Of a DNA stretch of 64,000 bases, positions 17,147 through 24,612 are shown in pieces. Below the pieces are notes generated by a model, which saw only the letters and a list, made by a program, of their open reading frames with translations, was not told the origin of the DNA and searched no databases. Origin of the DNA: Croceibacterium soli (GTDB lineage: Bacteria; Pseudomonadota; Alphaproteobacteria; Sphingomonadales; Sphingomonadaceae); assembly GCF_009828065.1 (NCBI RefSeq), contig NZ_WTYK01000005.1, positions 1-64,000 on the forward strand. Reading direction: 5' to 3'. The translations under genes and the position numbers were made by a program. The first letter of the stretch is position 1. Every line of letters starts with the position of its first letter.

Positions 17147-18053
17147 TGGCAACCCCTTCGATTTCACTTGTCCCGCGCTCTTCGGCGGTTTCCCGGCCGA
17201 GCTCGGTCCCAGGCAGGTTGGCGTTGTAGGCGAGGATGCAGTTCGCCTCGTTGATGTCGGTGTAGTCCTGCCGGCTGTAGCGCTTTGTCGAACGCCATTC
17301 CCCTTCCCACATGTTGGGGTCGGTCATGATGTATTCGACTTCCATGACGCGGCCATCCTCCACCAGGCGGATGCGCTCCACGATCTCGAACGCATCGGAG
17401 ATGGGGATGCCGTAGTCGATGTAGTGCTTGTCGGGCTCGAAGTACTTGGAATGCACGACCAGCGTGTCGCCTTCCCAGCGGCCGATGGATTCCCCGTTAT
17501 AGCTCGGCACCACCAGGTCGGGATCGCTGTGCTGGCGCCCGTCGAGGAAGATCGTGCGCACGGAGTTGTTGAAGCCCGAGATCATGTAGACCGCGGTCGG
17601 CAGCTGGATGAACGCGTGGGGCCAGACCCGGGTCATGATCATCGGCATGCCGGGCGGGAAGCACTGGCCGATGGCATCGCGGTACGTCTCCCCGCGGGCT
17701 TGGGCCTTGGGCGCCTCGATCAGCGCTTCGCGCCCTTCGGCGTAGAACTTCGGGTAAGGCGGCCCGAACAGGAACTTCAGGAACCCGGCCGAAAGATCGA
17801 CGAACCAGGTACCGGTGAGATCGAACGGCGGCGCCGGCCGCTCCTTCGCGAGGTTTGCCGGAGCCAGCGCCCCCAGATAGCCGGGATGCTTCGGCACCAT
17901 CTGCTCGAGCCGCTCCCCGGTCAAAGGCGTGTACTCGCGCACGACGTCGGGCTGGGCCGGCAGATCGCCTTCTGCCGGATACCCTTGCGCGGCAAGCGAC
18001 GCCGGGCTCAGCAATGCCGCGAAGGCCAATAGAATGTTCCGCTCTCGCCGCAT
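17139..18053 (-). CDS. Exported protein of unknown function downstream of the TonB-dependent receptor
   Basis: A 304-residue protein with a signal peptide (ALLSPASLAAQ) and a core containing CFPPGMPMIM, DGRQHSDPD, SIGRWEGDTLVV and IVERIRLVEDG, matching its paralogue at 15523-16323. PFDLTGTWFVDLS near residue 90 resembles lipocalin- or calycin-like strand starts, but this is only an impression. Two adjacent ATGs are possible; the one at 18053 has GGAG at better spacing than that at 18056. It is the first gene after the receptor (80-base gap) and a TTGA-N5-TCAA palindrome lies 58 bases upstream of its start, so it may also have its own promoter. It overlaps the following DUF6152 gene by 8 bases. 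Confidence 0.78.
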   Translation of the reverse strand: MRRERNILLAFAALLSPASLAAQGYPAEGDLPAQPDVVREYTPLTGERLEQMVPKHPGYLGALAPANLAKERPAPPFDLTGTWFVDLSAGFLKFLFGPPYPKFYAEGREALIEAPKAQARGETYRDAIGQCFPPGMPMIMTRVWPHAFIQLPTAVYMISGFNNSVRTIFLDGRQHSDPDLVVPSYNGESIGRWEGDTLVVHSKYFEPDKHYIDYGIPISDAFEIVERIRLVEDGRVMEVEYIMTDPNMWEGEWRSTKRYSRQDYTDINEANCILAYNANLPGTELGRETAEERGTSEIEGVAND

Positions 18054-18110
18054 CATCGCTCCACGTTCCAGCCTCTGATCGGGCGGGTAAGACAACTTAC
18101 GCCCTTCATT

Positions 18111-18123
18111 TTGATATAGTCAA
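18111..18123. promoter_or_regulatory. TTGA-N5-TCAA palindrome (site 3)
   Basis: TTGA TATAG TCAA lies between the stop of the TonB-dependent receptor and the start of the first exported-protein gene. It matches the two sites in the receptor promoter in arm sequence and spacing, and the flanks also agree (CA after the right arm in two of three sites). Confidence 0.55.
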
Positions 18124-18133
18124 CAAGGTTCGG

Positions 18134-20549
18134 TCAGAAGTCATACTGCAAGGTCACTCCAAGCTCACGCGGGCGGCCCCTGACTACCGCGAGGGCGGAC
18201 CTGTCCGGCCGCGCCAACGGATGGAGCCGCGCGGGCGGCCCGCCCTGGTCCCAATAGCCACCGCCGAACCGCTGCCCATAAGTCGCATAAGTGTTGTCGA
18301 GCAGGTTGTTCGCAAACGCCGAGATCCTCACCGGCGAGCCTTCCGGAACGAACTGGATCCTGGCGTTGACCAGTTCGATCGCCGGCAGCGTGAAGGACGA
18401 GTCGGTGCCGTTCGTCGGGTGGGTGGCCTGTTCGTCGGTGTAGGAATAGTTCAGGTTCAACGTCAGCTCACCGGCGTCGATGATCGTGTTGTAAGTCGCG
18501 CCTATGTTGAAGGTGATTTCCGGGACGTCCGGGTAGAGGTTCGGCCCGCTGTTCGCGACCTCGTCCTTGAGATCGTACTGCGTGATGGCGCCCGCAGCGT
18601 CGAGGATGAATTCGTCCGTGACCGCCAGCTGCATGTCGAGCTCGCCGCCGTAAATGTCGACGTCGCCCGAGTTCACGACCTGGATTTCGAAGCCGAGCGG
18701 GCACGAGGGACTGGTGACGCAGGCGACCTGCCGAGCCGCCTGCCGGTTGGTCCACTGCATGTAGAACAGCGTCGGATTGAAGCGCAGGCGCCGGTCGAAC
18801 ATGCTCACGCGCATGCCGGCTTCGTAGTTCTTAACCGTTTCGGGCGCGATCGTCTGGATGAAGTCGCCGCTCTGGTCGGGGCCCGGTATCCTGTCGAGCG
18901 CCGTAAAGCTGAACTGGCCCGCCTTGTACGCCTTGGAGGCGGTGGCATAAGCCATCACGTCTTCGGCCAGATCGTAGTCTACGGTGGCGCGCCAATCGAT
19001 CTGGTTCCAGGAATCGTCGCTCGTCACATGCGTGAAGGTCGTGCCGGGAGCAGGCGTGAAGTTCGCGGAAGCGTGCTCGGTCTCCGAGAAGTCCTTCTTG
19101 TCGTAGGCGAACCGCAGGCCGCCGGTCAGGTTGAGCCGGTCCGTGGCATGCCAGGTGCCGCTCACGAACACGCCGTAGGAATTCGACACCTGCTCGGTGT
19201 AGGCGTCGTTCAGACGGAACAGGCCTGCATCGGCGTTGCCGTTGGCGCGGTTGGGAAAGGCGCTCGTGCCGCGGCGGTTGATGGTCAGGGCCGGGCTTTC
19301 GGACTTTTCGTAGAAGTAATTAAGCCCCGTCACCAGATCGACGGCCCCGCCGAACAGCTCCGCGTTGAGCTGCAGTTCCTGATAGAACACCAGGGACTTC
19401 AAGTCGGTCGAGCGGTCCTCCGTGCCGAGCAGCTGGTAATCGACGGACGCATCGTGATCGAGCTTGGCCACGCCCGTGACGGAGGAAACCTGCAGCGTGT
19501 CGCTGATGTCGTAGGCGGTGCGAAGGTCCGCCTGCCAGTAGCGGTTGTTGTCGAACTGTTCGCAGGCTTTGTCGAAATCGGGATCGAAGTCGTCGAGCAG
19601 GCAGATGCTCGGCGCGGTGAAATCGTCTATGACGATGCGCGGATCGTTGTACGGCGCCAGCGGGGCTTGCCCCACCCCCCTGAAAGCATCGTTGAGCCAA
19701 TCGGCGAAATTGCCTTCGATCACTCCCTCGATGCCCGGGCGCATGTCGAACTCGGTGAAGACAAGCGGATCGGGAAGCCTTCGAATTCGAATAGAGGAAG
19801 CCGGCGGTGGCCTCGAACCGGTCCGTGGGCTCGAACCGCACGTTGAGCCGGCCGATCACGTCCTCCGATCCGCCCAGGTCCTGCGTGCCGCGCTCGACGA
19901 ACCCTCCCTGGCTGAGATAGGCCCCCTGCGCCCGCACGGCCACGGTGTCGCCCAGCGGCACGTTCACCGTTCCGATCACGTCGGCGCGATCCATGTTGCC
20001 GGCGGTCACCCGTATGTAGCCGCCGAAATCCTGCAGTTCCGGCTGCTTGGTGAAGATGCGGATCGCGCCGCCGGTGGAGTTCCGCCCGAAGAGGGTTCCC
20101 TGCGGCCCGCGCAGGACCTCGATCCGGTCGACGTCGAGCACCAGAAGGACGGAACCGCTCGTGCGCGGCACGAAGACCCCGTCGATGTACAGGCCCACCC
20201 CGCGCTCGCCGACCGCTCCGCCCCCGCCCGAGATGCCACGGATGGAGAAGCTCGGGATGGCCCCGCCGTTTCCGCGCGACGGCGTGATGTTGAGGTTGGG
20301 AGTGAACGATCCGAGATCGGCGAGGTCGTCGATCCCTTTGGCGGCGACGATCTCGTCGGTCACGGCGACGATCGAGAGCGGTGTGTCCTGCAGGTCCGTG
20401 GCGCGGCGCTCGGCGGTGACGATGATGTCCTGGCCGAACCGCGGCGCCTCCTCCGCGGGCTCGGCCTCAACTTGCGCCATTGCTGGTGCTGCCAAGGCGC
20501 AAGCCGCCACGCTCGCGAACATTGCCGCCCGTCCGCCCAAAACCGACAT
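18134..20549 (-). pseudogene. TonB-dependent outer-membrane receptor interrupted by a one-base frameshift
   Basis: The reading begins with a signal peptide (ALAAPAMAQ), a TonB-box-like QDIIVTAERR and a plug domain (SFSIRGISGGGG, then RIEVLRGPQGTLFGRNSTGG). It continues to residue about 258 (FLYSNSKAS) and then leaves frame. Removing one G from the GGG at 19772-19774 restores an unbroken reading (DPLVFTEFDMRPG) through the beta-barrel to a normal C-terminus (RGRPRELGVTLQYDF). Such receptors import scarce or bulky substrates using TonB energy; this subgroup is the abundant sphingomonad type, many linked to plant or aromatic compounds rather than iron. The rest is intact with no further stops, so a recent mutation or a sequencing error are both possible. 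It heads the exported-protein cluster. AGGGGAA precedes the ATG. Confidence 0.85.
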
Positions 20550-20591
20550 CCCGTTCCCCTGCTTTTTTGCTTTTCACGCCCGAGCATACGA

Positions 20592-20628
20592 TTGACTCCG
20601 TCAAATGCAACTTGTTTGAGTGAATCAA
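20592..20628. promoter_or_regulatory. Two tandem TTGA-N5-TCAA palindromes (sites 1 and 2) upstream of the receptor
   Basis: TTGA CTCCG TCAA lies at 20592-20604 and TTGA GTGAA TCAA at 20616-20628, with centres 24 bp apart. They lie 43-79 bases upstream of the receptor start, where a repressor or activator dimer pair could act. The arrangement suggests cooperative binding of two dimers. Confidence 0.6.
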
Positions 20629-20801
20629 CAAAATAGAGGCAGGAGCGCCCTCGGGGTCTCGCGAAAGCGCATCGAAACACTCGATCAGCCGGCTAGCTGT
20701 CCGAAAGGGCTAGGATGATCCTCTTATGGGAGGGTGGCGGACAAGCACCGAATCAGCGATCTTGCGCACGCCGCAGGAACAGATTGTTGCCAGGGACTCC
20801 T

Positions 20802-21455
20802 ATGCCTCGCTTTGGAGCGGATAATCCGCAGCACGATGCCGGTCAGGGTCTGTATGTCCGCAAGGACGCGCCGATCTATTTCGAAAACGACACAGCAAAT
20901 CACTGGTACGAGATCATCAGCGGCGTGGTGCGCACTTGCCGCTTCCAGGTCGACGGGCACCGTCACGTCACCGGCCTCTACTACAAGGGTGACGTGTTCG
21001 GGCTGGAGACCGGCCGGTACCAGGACACCGCCGAAGCGGTCACCGAAACCGTGATGATCCCTCATCCCCATTGTACGCGGGAAGCGCCGGCGCAGGACAC
21101 CTCCCGGGCCTACGAATGGAACCGGGCCCTGCGCAAGGCGCTGGGCAGCGCGCGCAGCTGTATCCGTCTGATGGGCTGCAAGACTGCCGAGGAAAAAGTC
21201 GCCGCGTTCCTGCTGGAGACGAGAGAGCGACTGCAGGCGGACGATACAATCGTCGTGCCGATGTCGCGCGGGGATATCGCCGATCACCTCGGGCTGACCA
21301 TTCATACCGTCAGCCGCACTATTACAGCGCTTGTTCGCCAGAAGCTGATCGCGCTTGACGGTCGCCAGAAAATAAAGATCCTCGACGACAAGGGATTGAG
21401 CATGATCGCCGGCGAAGCCGGCGGCAGCCGCGCCTCCGGTCCGGGCGAAGGCTAG
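20802..21455 (+). CDS. Crp/Fnr family regulator (FixK-like)
   Basis: A 217-residue regulator with an N-terminal cyclic-nucleotide-binding-like beta-roll (about residues 20-120: EIISGVVRTCRF, then GLYYKGDVFGLE) and a C-terminal winged helix (MSRGDIADHLGLTIHTVSRTITAL). There is no N-terminal four-cysteine cluster, so it is not an oxygen-sensing FNR proper. In the recognition helix the glutamate of the FNR-type ExxSR is replaced by histidine (HTVSR), so its operator may differ from TTGAT-N4-ATCAA. The start is placed at the ATG behind AGGGA; the longer upstream reading has no site. The FapF-like gene follows 34 bases later, so the two probably share a transcript and the regulator likely controls the amyloid-like locus (inference). 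Confidence 0.88.
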   Translation: MPRFGADNPQHDAGQGLYVRKDAPIYFENDTANHWYEIISGVVRTCRFQVDGHRHVTGLYYKGDVFGLETGRYQDTAEAVTETVMIPHPHCTREAPAQDTSRAYEWNRALRKALGSARSCIRLMGCKTAEEKVAAFLLETRERLQADDTIVVPMSRGDIADHLGLTIHTVSRTITALVRQKLIALDGRQKIKILDDKGLSMIAGEAGGSRASGPGEG

Positions 21456-21489
21456 TGTCCATATGGGGTTTCACAGGGAGGAAATATTC

Positions 21490-22767
21490 ATGAGCACTGT
21501 TCCGATGCCAGACGTGCGCTCCGGTTCTCGCCCGCTGCTTGCCATCCTGGCCGGTTGCACCCTGCTCCCCGCTCCCGTTCTTGCGCAGGATGAAAGCGAT
21601 CCTTCCAGCTTGTCCGAGCTGCGCTCCGAAGTTGCCCGGCAGAAGGAGTTGATCGAACACCAGGGTGCCCTGCTCCGCCTGCAGCAGGAACAGATCGACG
21701 ATCTTCGGGACCGCATCGTCGGGGAAGACGTGGCCGTGTCCCTGCGTGGGCGCGGGCCGGCGCAAGGGGGTACGCCAGGCGCATCCCAGGCGAACGAACC
21801 GGCAGGCGCTCTCCCCGACCGGCCGGTCGGCGTCGCGCCGCCCGAACCGGAGGCTCGGGTCGAAGTGGCGGCCGTGCCCGAAGGCCAGGGCGTCCTCACC
21901 CCCGCCGGGCGGTTCGTGTTCGACCCCTCGGTGGAATACACATTCGCCTCCAACACCCGGCTCGTCTTCCGCGGGATCGAACTCGTCCCCGGCATTCAGA
22001 TCGGGCTGATAGAGGCGTCCGATGCCGACCGGGAGACGCTGACTTCGACCGTCGCCTTCCGCTACGGGCTCACCAACAGGCTCGAGATCGAAGGGCGGCT
22101 GCCATACCTGATCCGGTCGGACCGGATCGAGGTGGTGCAGCAGCGCGACGAGGGCATCACGCGAGAGGTCCGGCTGAAGGAAAACGACTTTGGCGATGCG
22201 GAATTCTCGCTCCGCTACCAGTTCAACCGCCCGCTCGGCGAAAGGCCCGTGTGGCTCGGCACTCTGCGCGTGAAAAGCAACACGGGGCGCAGCCCGTTCG
22301 AGATCCCGATCGACTCGTTCGGCGTCGCCCAGGGGCTGGCGACCGGATCCGGCTTTTGGGGAGTGCAGCCCGGGGTGAGCTTCCTGCTCCCTTCGGACCC
22401 GGCGGTCATCTACGGCGGGATCAACTACCTGTACCACATCCCGGCGAACATCGACCGCGAGGTCGGCGGGATCGAGATCGGCCGCGTCGATCCGGGCGAC
22501 TCCGTCAGCGCCAATCTCGGGTTCGGCTTCGCCCTGAACCCTCGGTTCTCCTACTCGCTTGGCTATCAGCACAGCTACATTATGTCGACCACGACGGAGA
22601 TCGAAGGCATCATGCAGAGATCGAACAGCCTGCAGGTGGGGCGGCTCAACCTGGGGCTGTCCTACCAGGCAAACAGGAATACGCTCCTGAACTGGGTCTT
22701 CGCCTTTGGAGTTACCTCCGATGCGCCGGACGTCAGCGTTACCTTGCGGATGCCGTTCACGCACTGA
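21490..22767 (+). CDS. Outer-membrane beta-barrel transporter with N-terminal coiled coil, FapF-like
   Basis: A 425-residue protein with a signal peptide (LLPAPVLAQ), a coiled coil at about residues 37-75 (heptads in ELRSEVARQKELIEHQGALL) and a linker rich in proline and alanine. A beta-barrel follows from about residue 130: VLTPAGRFVFDPSVEYTFAS, then RYGLTNRLEIEGRLPYL, ending in VTLRMPFTH. This order (coiled coil, then a VLTP-G segment and a roughly 12-strand barrel) is that of FapF, the trimeric pore that exports Pseudomonas functional-amyloid subunits. AGGGAGGAAA precedes the ATG. It is convergent with the C39-peptidase operon, with only 3 bases between the stop codons. Some databases label relatives as phenol-degradation MetA-like transporters or as acetate kinase; neither label fits the context. 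Confidence 0.8.
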   Translation: MSTVPMPDVRSGSRPLLAILAGCTLLPAPVLAQDESDPSSLSELRSEVARQKELIEHQGALLRLQQEQIDDLRDRIVGEDVAVSLRGRGPAQGGTPGASQANEPAGALPDRPVGVAPPEPEARVEVAAVPEGQGVLTPAGRFVFDPSVEYTFASNTRLVFRGIELVPGIQIGLIEASDADRETLTSTVAFRYGLTNRLEIEGRLPYLIRSDRIEVVQQRDEGITREVRLKENDFGDAEFSLRYQFNRPLGERPVWLGTLRVKSNTGRSPFEIPIDSFGVAQGLATGSGFWGVQPGVSFLLPSDPAVIYGGINYLYHIPANIDREVGGIEIGRVDPGDSVSANLGFGFALNPRFSYSLGYQHSYIMSTTTEIEGIMQRSNSLQVGRLNLGLSYQANRNTLLNWVFAFGVTSDAPDVSVTLRMPFTH

Positions 22768-22770
22768 GCG

Positions 22771-23319
22771 TCAGCGCGGGGCTCCGGCCATGGACGCATC
22801 GAGGATGCCGAGGAGGTGCGACTGCATCAGGCCTTCGCGGAACCCGTCGTAGCCCACGAGGTCCAGAGTTGCCTTCACTTCCTGCGTGGCGTGCAACGAG
22901 TCGGCCGCGTTGAAGAGGAAGTTGTGAATGCCGTCCTCGGTTACGGCGTGGGCCAGCGCGGTGTGGCCGCTGTTGGTCAGATAGACGGTCTGGCCGCCGA
23001 TCGACATCTTCATGCCGCCGGCGCTCGCGGCGGCCAGTGCGTCCGCCTGCGCCGGCTCCAGCACCGGATTGACGTATCGCGTCAGGGTCGATCCCTCGTC
23101 GGTCCACTGCATGACGGTCTGGAGCATCAGCTCGCCGTCGATGAAGGTAAGCAGTTCCGCGCCGAAGCTGATGTCCATGCCGGACCAGGAGAAGCCGCCC
23201 CGCAGCTCCGCCAGTTCATCCGGCGGCACGCGCTCCAGCTCGCCGAACGGATCGTGCGGCGGAGAAGCGGCGATAAGAGCCGCACCTGCCGAAAGGGCGA
23301 ACAGACAGCGCCTGAGCAT
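22771..23319 (-). CDS. Exported protein with a double-glycine-type processing element, part of the amyloid-like locus
   Basis: A 182-residue protein with a short signal-like N-terminus (ALSAGAALIAAS). Residues 31-42 read VPPDELAELRGG, matching the double-glycine leader pattern (hydrophobic at -12, E at -8, L at -7, L at -4, GG at -2/-1) cut by C39 peptidases; cleavage would leave a product starting FSWSGMDISFG. The rest is predicted mixed beta and helical (SIGGQTVYLTNSGHTALAHA). The ATG overlaps the stop of the C39 peptidase gene (TGATG) and has a strong GGAGG site, so the two are coupled. Position after the peptidase is like FapE in Pseudomonas, but sequence relation to FapE is not evident. 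Substrate or chaperone of the system is inferred. Confidence 0.72.
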   Translation of the reverse strand: MLRRCLFALSAGAALIAASPPHDPFGELERVPPDELAELRGGFSWSGMDISFGAELLTFIDGELMLQTVMQWTDEGSTLTRYVNPVLEPAQADALAAASAGGMKMSIGGQTVYLTNSGHTALAHAVTEDGIHNFLFNAADSLHATQEVKATLDLVGYDGFREGLMQSHLLGILDASMAGAPR

Positions 23320-24080
23320 CAGCTACCTCCGTTGAACTCGAGCAGGAACTCGGGAGTGATCTGGTAGACCGGGGGCAGATGGGTGGTCAGGGCGCCGACC
23401 GCCTCGGGGGCCGTGCCCTCCCCGATCGGCGCCCTGGACCATGGCCCCCAGTCCCCCGCCCTGTTGAACTGCGGCGGCATGTCGCCGGGCGTGTCGGTCA
23501 CGACGAGCGCGATGTTGTTCCACATCGCCTCGAATTCCGCGACCGGGTATTCCGTCAGCCCGAGCGCCGGGTCCCCCAGCAGGATCCGATCGCCGCGCAA
23601 GCCCTTGACCACCGCGAAGTGCTTGAAGCCGTTGATGTCTAACAAGACGATCATCGGCAGGGACGTGCGCTGCAAGTCCTCGATCCCCATGCGGAACCCT
23701 TCGGCCCGGTAGCCCAGGCTGTCCAGATAGGTCTTCATGTCGAACATGGAGAAGCCGACCTTGCGGATAGCCGCCTGATCGCCGGCCCGCCACATCTCCG
23801 CGAAAGCCACCCGCTCGGCGGTCGGTTGGTCGTAATGGTAAGTGAGCAAAGTCGCCACGGCGGCCGAGCCGCAGCTGAAATCGTATTGCTGGCGGACCAC
23901 CGTGCGGAACGGGATCTCCGCCCAGCTCATCACGCGGACATTGTAAAACCCGCCCGCTTCGCTGCCGAGACGGATCTCCGCTGCTGCAGGCGAGGCCAAG
24001 GTAGCGATGCCGAGCGCTCCAAGCGCCAGGATACTGGCGCGTCGCAGCCTCCGGCTTGCGGGATACACACCCGACCGCAT
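23319..24080 (-). CDS. Periplasmic C39-type cysteine peptidase, FapD-like
   Basis: A 253-residue protein with a Sec signal peptide (ALGIATLASPAAA) and a stand-alone C39 domain at about residues 58-195. Catalytic residues are visible: C70 in YDFSCGSAA, H154 in GFKHFAVV and D170 in LLGDPALG, with Q64 as the oxyanion glutamine. Unlike bacteriocin exporters it has no ABC transporter part, so it acts in the periplasm. VRQQYDFSCGSAA and FSMFDMKTYLDSLGY are close to the FapD type, which is needed for secretion of Pseudomonas functional amyloid. A C-terminal extension of about 55 residues follows. It starts 3 bases after the preceding gene and ends in a TGATG overlap with the next, so it is tightly cotranscribed with its likely substrates. 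Confidence 0.88.
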   Translation of the reverse strand: MRSGVYPASRRLRRASILALGALGIATLASPAAAEIRLGSEAGGFYNVRVMSWAEIPFRTVVRQQYDFSCGSAAVATLLTYHYDQPTAERVAFAEMWRAGDQAAIRKVGFSMFDMKTYLDSLGYRAEGFRMGIEDLQRTSLPMIVLLDINGFKHFAVVKGLRGDRILLGDPALGLTEYPVAEFEAMWNNIALVVTDTPGDMPPQFNRAGDWGPWSRAPIGEGTAPEAVGALTTHLPPVYQITPEFLLEFNGGS

Positions 24081-24083
24081 GTC

Positions 24084-24545
24084 TTACAATCCGCCGTCGA
24101 CGTTGATGACGAGGTTCACCCCGCCCTGCAGCGTCGAGAACGCGCCGGTGTTGACCAGCACGTTGCCCAGCCCATGGAAGTTCGAAAAGGCCTGGTCGCT
24201 GATGGCCACGCTTCCGGCGGTATAGCCGCCGTTCAACTCCCCTCCGGCGGTGATGGCGGTAAGCGTCTGCTCTCCGACCACGATGGTGTAGCGCCCGCGC
24301 TGCTCCTTCAGATCGGTCGTGGAAAGGGCGCCGGGGGCCGCCGTTGCGGCATCCGTCGTGGGCGGGGTTGCGAACAGGTCCGCAACGTCGGCAGCCTCCG
24401 CGGTCGGTTGGATCGGCGGCGAGTCCTCGGCCAACCAGTCGGACCAGTCCGAGACATCTCGCGCGGCGTCAGCGACGGCATCTTGCGCGGCAGCCGGAAC
24501 CGAAAAGCCCAGAAGCGCGAACCCAAGCCAAGCTGTACGTATCAT
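24084..24545 (-). CDS. Small exported amyloid-like subunit or nucleator sharing its C-terminal motif with the repeat protein
   Basis: A 153-residue protein with a signal peptide (LLGFSVPAAAQ), an alanine-, proline- and aspartate-rich middle and a conserved C-terminal block at residues 107-148. There it matches the GSANNG-repeat protein in the pattern GY..G..I...AF..F.G..N...NTG.....Q...NL. Residues 74-85 (LSTTDLKEQRGR) fit the double-glycine leader consensus with GR in place of GG, a possible site for the neighbouring C39 peptidase. GGAGAAG precedes the ATG; longer upstream starts lie in the intergenic gap. It lies 67 bases after the repeat-protein gene. By position and motif it could be a FapA- or FapB-like minor subunit (inference). 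Confidence 0.75.
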   Translation of the reverse strand: MIRTAWLGFALLGFSVPAAAQDAVADAARDVSDWSDWLAEDSPPIQPTAEAADVADLFATPPTTDAATAAPGALSTTDLKEQRGRYTIVVGEQTLTAITAGGELNGGYTAGSVAISDQAFSNFHGLGNVLVNTGAFSTLQGGVNLVINVDGGL

Positions 24546-24612
24546 GGCTCTTCTCCAGGTATCCCAAAGGGGAAAAAGGCGGCCAGGCCAAGTGGCCCGG
24601 CCGCCGGTAGGC

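Noticed and set aside
18134-18240. Unusual receptor C-terminus considered as a second frameshift
   Set aside because: The RGRPRELGVTLQYDF ending is normal for this receptor subgroup and the frame is continuous.
20755-20775. TTGCG-N5-CGCAG upstream of the Crp/Fnr gene as a second operator
   Set aside because: Spacer is one base longer and the right arm is imperfect compared with 26073-26088.
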